DNA from: Clostridium akagii DSM 12554
GTDB taxonomy: Bacteria > Bacillota > Clostridia > Clostridiales > Clostridiaceae
Direction: 5' to 3'
Assembly (NCBI RefSeq): GCF_000686725.1
Contig: NZ_JMLK01000013.1
Coordinates: 97,703-161,702, forward strand
Length of the DNA stretch: 64,000 nucleotides
Shown here: in pieces, positions 60,389-64,000 of the stretch
How the letters are laid out: every line of letters starts with the position of its first letter
Position numbering within the stretch: position 1 is the first letter of the stretch
Notes under the pieces: generated by a model
The model's database searches: none
Told to the model about the DNA's origin: nothing
Seen by the model: the letters and a program-made list of their open reading frames with translations, nothing else
Translations under genes and position numbers: made by a program

Positions 60389-60414
60389 CAATGTAATTTA
60401 AGGAGGAATGTAAA

Positions 60415-60660
60415 ATGAAATCAACAGGTGTAGTAAGAAAAGTGGATGAACTTGGAAGAATAGTTATTCCAATAGAATTAAGAAGGACTTTAAGTATAGC
60501 AGAAAAAGATGCTTTGGAAATTTATGTAGATGGTGAAGAAATCATCTTAAAGAAATATGAACCAGCATGCATATTCTGCGGTGACGCAAGAGATGTTGTT
60601 AACTACAAAGGTAAAAATATATGTAAAAACTGTTTAGAAATATTAAAGTCTGAAAAATAA
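60415..60660 (+). CDS. abrB: AbrB family transition-state regulator
   Basis: An 81-residue DNA-binding protein with the AbrB N-terminus STGVVRKVDELGRIVIPIEL and RRTLSIAEKDALEIYVD, plus a C-terminal four-cysteine zinc-ribbon-like segment (CIFCG ... CKNC) common in clostridial homologues. It represses stationary-phase and sporulation genes. AAGGAGGAA precedes the ATG. The leader contains two promoter-like sites and Spo0A-type boxes. Confidence 0.95.
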   Translation: MKSTGVVRKVDELGRIVIPIELRRTLSIAEKDALEIYVDGEEIILKKYEPACIFCGDARDVVNYKGKNICKNCLEILKSEK

Positions 60661-60663
60661 AAT

Positions 60664-60729
60664 GCAATAAAAAGAAAGTTGTGCCACTGTAGAAAATTTT
60701 CTACAGTGGTACAACTTTCTTTTTATTGC
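60664..60729. terminator. very long terminator hairpin between abrB and NlpC/P60 genes
   Basis: A 33-bp inverted repeat with a single G-T mismatch and no loop spacer (60664-60696 with 60697-60729, core GCCACTGTAGAAAA). It includes the stop codon of the convergent gene and serves both. Confidence 0.9.
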
Positions 60730-61850
60730 ACTCTTCTAGCAGCTGAATAATCACTATATAAATTATGTATCCCTATAGTTTCTCCTGTTTGCGGAGAATC
60801 TATCATTTGCCCATTACCAACATAAATACCAACATGATGTGGAGAAGTTGGATTACCAAAGAATACTAAATCTCCAGGTTGCAGAGCGCCTGTCACTGGA
60901 ACTCCATCATTTATTTGGGTATAGGTCGTTCTATCTATTGACACACCCATATGAGAATATACATACTGTACAAAGCCTGAACAGTCAAACCCCGCTGGAG
61001 TTGAACCTCCAGATTTATAATATATTCCAATAAACTGTGATGCATAACTAATTACTGAATTACCGCCTGTATATGATCCACCTCTATTTACACTAGCAGT
61101 GGCTTTTGCTGATTGTGCTACTAATGCCAATGCCGCTGCTTTCATATTCTGTGATTGTTTATTTAACGCATCAACCTGATCCTTATAAGTTGATGAAGTT
61201 GCCATGGCTACATCTTGCTCCGCTTTAGCACTTGCTACCAAAGGTGTAATCAGTGCCTTCTGATTATCCAAATCAGCTATTTTTTTCTCGCTTTGATCCT
61301 TTAATGCACTAAGATTTACTTTGTCTGCTATAAGGGAATCCTTTTTGCTTTGAACTTCTTCTTTCCTTTGTTTTAAATCTGCTATTACTTTGTTATCATA
61401 TTCTTTTAATTTTTTTATAATCTCAATTTTTGAAATGAAATCGTTTAACCCTTTGGAACTCAAGAGAATATTTAGGTTTCCACCACTACTTTCATTTGCA
61501 TATGTAGCCTTCATCATTTCATTATATTTAGCTTGTTGACCATTTATATCGCTCTCAGCCTTATTTATACTTGACTGCGTTGCATCCATATCAACTTGTA
61601 GCTTGTCCATTTTTTTGTTAATTCCATCTATGTCATTCATATTTTGTGATATCTTCTCGTCTAATGTTTGAACTTTGACTTGTAGGTCATTATATTTTTT
61701 TTCTGCTACCGATAAAGTACTTTGACTTTGATCATACTTGCTTTTAGAGCTGTTAATTTGACTATCTAGTGCTGGGTCTGCCATAACTTGAGCACCTGTA
61801 GCCAATACTAACCCTAAAGCCATAATCGCAGATAAAACTTTTTTATGCAA
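60723..61850 (-). CDS. secreted NlpC/P60 peptidoglycan hydrolase 1
   Basis: A 375-residue secreted endopeptidase. A signal peptide (SAIMALGLVLATGAQVMA) is followed by a coiled-coil domain (residues 25-240) of the PcsB/YcbB-like type and a C-terminal NlpC/P60 domain. The catalytic cysteine is in PAGFDCSGFVQYVYSH near residue 287 and the histidine in SPHHVGIYVGNG near residue 340. It cleaves wall stem peptides. Paralogue of the next gene. Confidence 0.93.
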   Translation of the reverse strand: MHKKVLSAIMALGLVLATGAQVMADPALDSQINSSKSKYDQSQSTLSVAEKKYNDLQVKVQTLDEKISQNMNDIDGINKKMDKLQVDMDATQSSINKAESDINGQQAKYNEMMKATYANESSGGNLNILLSSKGLNDFISKIEIIKKLKEYDNKVIADLKQRKEEVQSKKDSLIADKVNLSALKDQSEKKIADLDNQKALITPLVASAKAEQDVAMATSSTYKDQVDALNKQSQNMKAAALALVAQSAKATASVNRGGSYTGGNSVISYASQFIGIYYKSGGSTPAGFDCSGFVQYVYSHMGVSIDRTTYTQINDGVPVTGALQPGDLVFFGNPTSPHHVGIYVGNGQMIDSPQTGETIGIHNLYSDYSAARRVQ

Positions 61851-62240
61851 AACATCATCTCCCTGATTTTTTTATAATATGAATTGGAAATTCTCATAAA
61901 TTGTATAATTTCTTATATTGTACACTAAATATATCATATCCTCAAGCAAATTCTATCCCTGTATCTATTCACAACATGTAATTTTCGTAAAGCTAAATAC
62001 ATTACCTCTCATATGTTACCGATTTCGACCGATACATGTATTATACTATAAAATCATGCTTTTTCATAGTAGTAAAAAATCACTGCTCAAATTTCTATAA
62101 ACACGGATTATAGGAGATTTTTCCTTATTGAGGTATAAAAACACCTCAATAAAGAGGTGTAGGCTGCCTTGTTTAAACAAAGCTACCTACACCTCCATAA
62201 AAAAATTCTCTTAAATTATCACGTATGTCTTGTCCCTGTT
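61851..62240. other. non-coding stretch between the two NlpC/P60 genes
   Basis: Holds the upstream gene's terminator hairpins and the promoter region of the downstream gene. A short plus-strand ORF here (61918-62100) has no ribosome binding site. Confidence 0.4.
62141..62195 (-). terminator. overlapping terminator hairpins of the NlpC/P60 gene 2
   Basis: GAGGTGTAGG (62154-62163) pairs with CCTACACCTC (62186-62195), with inner TTGTTTAAACAA. Alternatively GAGGTGT (62154-62160) pairs with ACACCTC (62141-62147), followed on the minus strand by TTTTTA. The shared arm makes the two hairpins mutually exclusive. Confidence 0.7.
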
Positions 62241-63401
62241 CTATCTAACTCTTCTAGCACCACAATATCCATTACTTCCAACTGGTGCTATCTTAACTAC
62301 ATCCCCAGTGTGAGGAGCGTTTATCATTAATCCTCCACCTATATACATTCCAACATGTCCTGGACCACTTCCATCATCATGGAAGAATACTAAATCTCCA
62401 ACTTGAAGATTTGCCCTATCTACTGGTGTTCCAACTTTAAATTGGTCTTGACTTGTTCTAGGTAAAGATACTCCAAAATGAGCATAAACATACTGAACAA
62501 AACCAGAACAGTCAAATCCTGAAGGAGTTGTTCCGCCCCATACATAATTAACCCCTCTAAAGCTTGCTGCATAAGTAACTATAGCATCAGATGAAATATT
62601 ACCCGTTACACCACTACCGCCTCTATTTACGCTTGTAACGCTTGCTGCACTAGCTGTGCTTTTAGCACTTGCAGCGCTGGCATCCTGGGCTACCTTTAAT
62701 GCAGTAACTTTTTTATCTATATCTGCTATTTGTGCTTTAGCTGAATCGCTTAATTGCTGTGCTGAATTTTCTGAAGCTTTAGCCGCTGCCATTAATGGAG
62801 CTTGGGCTGCTTTTTGAGCATTGGTAGAATCAACTTGTTTTTGAGCATCAGCTTTTAAAGAGACAAGTGTTTGTTTTTCTGATTCAACAGCATCTTTTTT
62901 CTGTTTTACTTCTTTTGTTCTATCGTTTAATGCAGAAATTGTCTTATTATCGTTTTTAGTTATTTGTTTAATTATATCAACTTTTGAAATAAAATCGCCT
63001 ATTCCTTTTGAATCCAATAAAACCTCTAAATAGCCTGTACCTCCTTGAGTGTACATAACCTTCATTCTCTTATTGTAAAGGTCTTGCTCTGATTTTATAT
63101 CCGCTTGTGCTTTCTCCATAGTCTTTTGATCATTATCTATTTCTGTTTGTTTGCTTCCTATCTGATTATTAATTGTACTTACCTTAGTCAAACCTTGTTG
63201 TATTTGGTTATCAAGGCCCTCCATTTTAGCTTCTATGTCACTAGCTTTTTTGTTAGCTGCGCTAAGCGCATCTTGTCCCTGTTTATAATTCCCTTGAGCC
63301 GAGCTCTTTTGAGCATCCAGATTTGGGTCAGCTAATGCATTTTGTCCAATTGTTAAAGTTATAAGTAGCGATGCTACAACACACAGTATTTTCTTATGCA
63401 C
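62241..63401 (-). CDS. secreted NlpC/P60 peptidoglycan hydrolase 2
   Basis: A 386-residue paralogue of the preceding gene. Signal peptide (CVVASLLITLTIGQNALA), long coiled coil rich in Ala, Gln and Lys, then NlpC/P60 with PSGFDCSGFVQYVYAHFG near residue 296 and GPGHVGMYIGGG near residue 349. Both proteins share the NRGG linker before the catalytic domain. AGGGGG precedes the start. Likely acts in cell separation or wall turnover. Confidence 0.93.
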   Translation of the reverse strand: MHKKILCVVASLLITLTIGQNALADPNLDAQKSSAQGNYKQGQDALSAANKKASDIEAKMEGLDNQIQQGLTKVSTINNQIGSKQTEIDNDQKTMEKAQADIKSEQDLYNKRMKVMYTQGGTGYLEVLLDSKGIGDFISKVDIIKQITKNDNKTISALNDRTKEVKQKKDAVESEKQTLVSLKADAQKQVDSTNAQKAAQAPLMAAAKASENSAQQLSDSAKAQIADIDKKVTALKVAQDASAASAKSTASAASVTSVNRGGSGVTGNISSDAIVTYAASFRGVNYVWGGTTPSGFDCSGFVQYVYAHFGVSLPRTSQDQFKVGTPVDRANLQVGDLVFFHDDGSGPGHVGMYIGGGLMINAPHTGDVVKIAPVGSNGYCGARRVR

Positions 63402-63674
63402 CCGTATTCCCCCTCGTATAATATGTATATTTCATTTTTTATGTGGATTATCTTTAATTACTATCTTTCTCTATGCAATGTCTACAACTATAACACTAAA
63501 CACCACTATACCACAACCCTCATATATCCTTGAAATGATTATTTATTACACGATTATCTTTTTTAACCCTAGTGCAGAGCGAAATATGTATTTTTTTTAT
63601 CATATCCTTTAATATGCTTATCTTTTAGGAAATATATAATCCAATATTTACACATAAAATCATATTATGTGATA

Positions 63675-64000
63675 TTATAAGTCTACCGAATATTTATAAA
63701 TCTCATTTTTAGCCACTTTTCTATCTTTAGCAACCATTTTTATTGCATCTTTTTTAGACTCACCTTCATCCATATACTTTTTTATATGTTCTGCAATTCC
63801 TAGCCCTAACCAAACTGACTTTTTTTCATTTTCAATCATTTCGTCACTTTTGCCAGCTATTACAAGCACATATTCTCCTCGAGGCTCATTTGCCTCATAA
63901 TATTTTATAACTTCAGATAAAATTCCTCTATTTATATTTTCATATAATTTGGTCAATTCCTTACATACTGATATATTTCTGTCTCCCAGTTCCTCTAATA
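63675..64000 (-). CDS. rsmI: 16S rRNA 2'-O-methyltransferase RsmI, C-terminal part (cut by window)
   Basis: The last 108 residues of a protein continuing past the window edge: LGDRNISVCKELTKLYENIN, RGILSEVIKYYEANEPRGEY and the terminal helix-turn-helix-like DAIKMVAKDRKVAKNEIYK, typical of the RsmI C-terminus. RsmI methylates C1402 of 16S rRNA. The catalytic domain is outside the window. Confidence 0.88.
   Translation of the reverse strand, partial: LEELGDRNISVCKELTKLYENINRGILSEVIKYYEANEPRGEYVLVIAGKSDEMIENEKKSVWLGLGIAEHIKKYMDEGESKKDAIKMVAKDRKVAKNEIYKYSVDL

Larger units (their letters stand above)
59653..60414. other. 762-bp intergenic region upstream of abrB
   Basis: Non-coding. It holds a cluster of five DnaA-type boxes (59878-60014), a Spo0A-type box TTCGACAA at 60114-60121, two promoter-like pairs (60259-60287 and 60339-60367) and a further box TTGTCGAA at 60381-60388. 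Confidence 0.7.

Overview
The window is AT-rich chromosomal DNA from a spore-forming, low-GC Firmicute, most likely Clostridium sensu stricto. Supporting this are the spore maturation genes spmA and spmB, an AbrB regulator with Spo0A-type boxes, a Met T-box leader on metG, glycine and TPP riboswitches, the small DUF1659/DUF2922 pair, AGGAGG-type ribosome binding sites and strong AT codon bias. No rRNA, tRNA, intact transposase, integrase or CRISPR array was seen. The species cannot be named from the sequence alone.

Layout. 0-9.4 kb: alpha/beta hydrolase and fumarylacetoacetate-hydrolase-family genes divergent from a TetR regulator with two identical operators; a CycA-like permease behind a tandem glycine riboswitch; an OppA-like lipoprotein; a DUF1304 protein with an AHL-lactonase-like hydrolase; a Crp/Fnr regulator; and a HAD nucleotidase. 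9.4-21.9 kb is the accessory region. It holds an intact three-gene Lamassu/DdmABC-like (ABC-three-component) operon, two orphan genes bracketed by a repeated structured element, a wrecked Avs-like gene (Mrr-type nuclease N-terminus, nonsense codon, frameshift, apparent loss of the NTPase core), remnants of an AAA ATPase/TOPRIM-like pair, an ABC-permease fragment and a decayed second copy of the metG 3' end with its terminator. It reads as a defence island that has turned over repeatedly next to metG.

22-36.7 kb: metG with T-box, nudC, an SNF2-family helicase, a TPR lipoprotein, spmAB, an L,D-transpeptidase lipoprotein, a YciI-like gene whose promoter is overlaid by two LexA-type boxes, three small unknown genes, two tandem polysaccharide deacetylases (one without the metal-binding histidines), a DnaA-box cluster, a 55-aa gene and ispF. 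36.8-50.5 kb: a membrane protein, a degenerate YkuI-like EAL protein, the DUF1659/DUF2922 pair, a 646-aa orphan, a TetR/HlyD/ABC-2 exporter operon, a surface protein with a Ser/Thr/Gly tail, ornithine carbamoyltransferase, and an XRE/membrane protein/NatAB operon with twin operators. 50.6-54.4 kb: thiD-cytX-thiM-thiE under a TPP riboswitch, giving thiamine precursor salvage.

54.4-64 kb: a DUF1836 protein; a PspA operon whose first gene probably starts at AUU; a cysteine desulfurase-thiI pair for tRNA thiolation; a 760-bp intergenic region with five DnaA-type boxes and the abrB promoters; abrB; two paralogous secreted NlpC/P60 hydrolases; and the 3' end of rsmI cut by the window edge.
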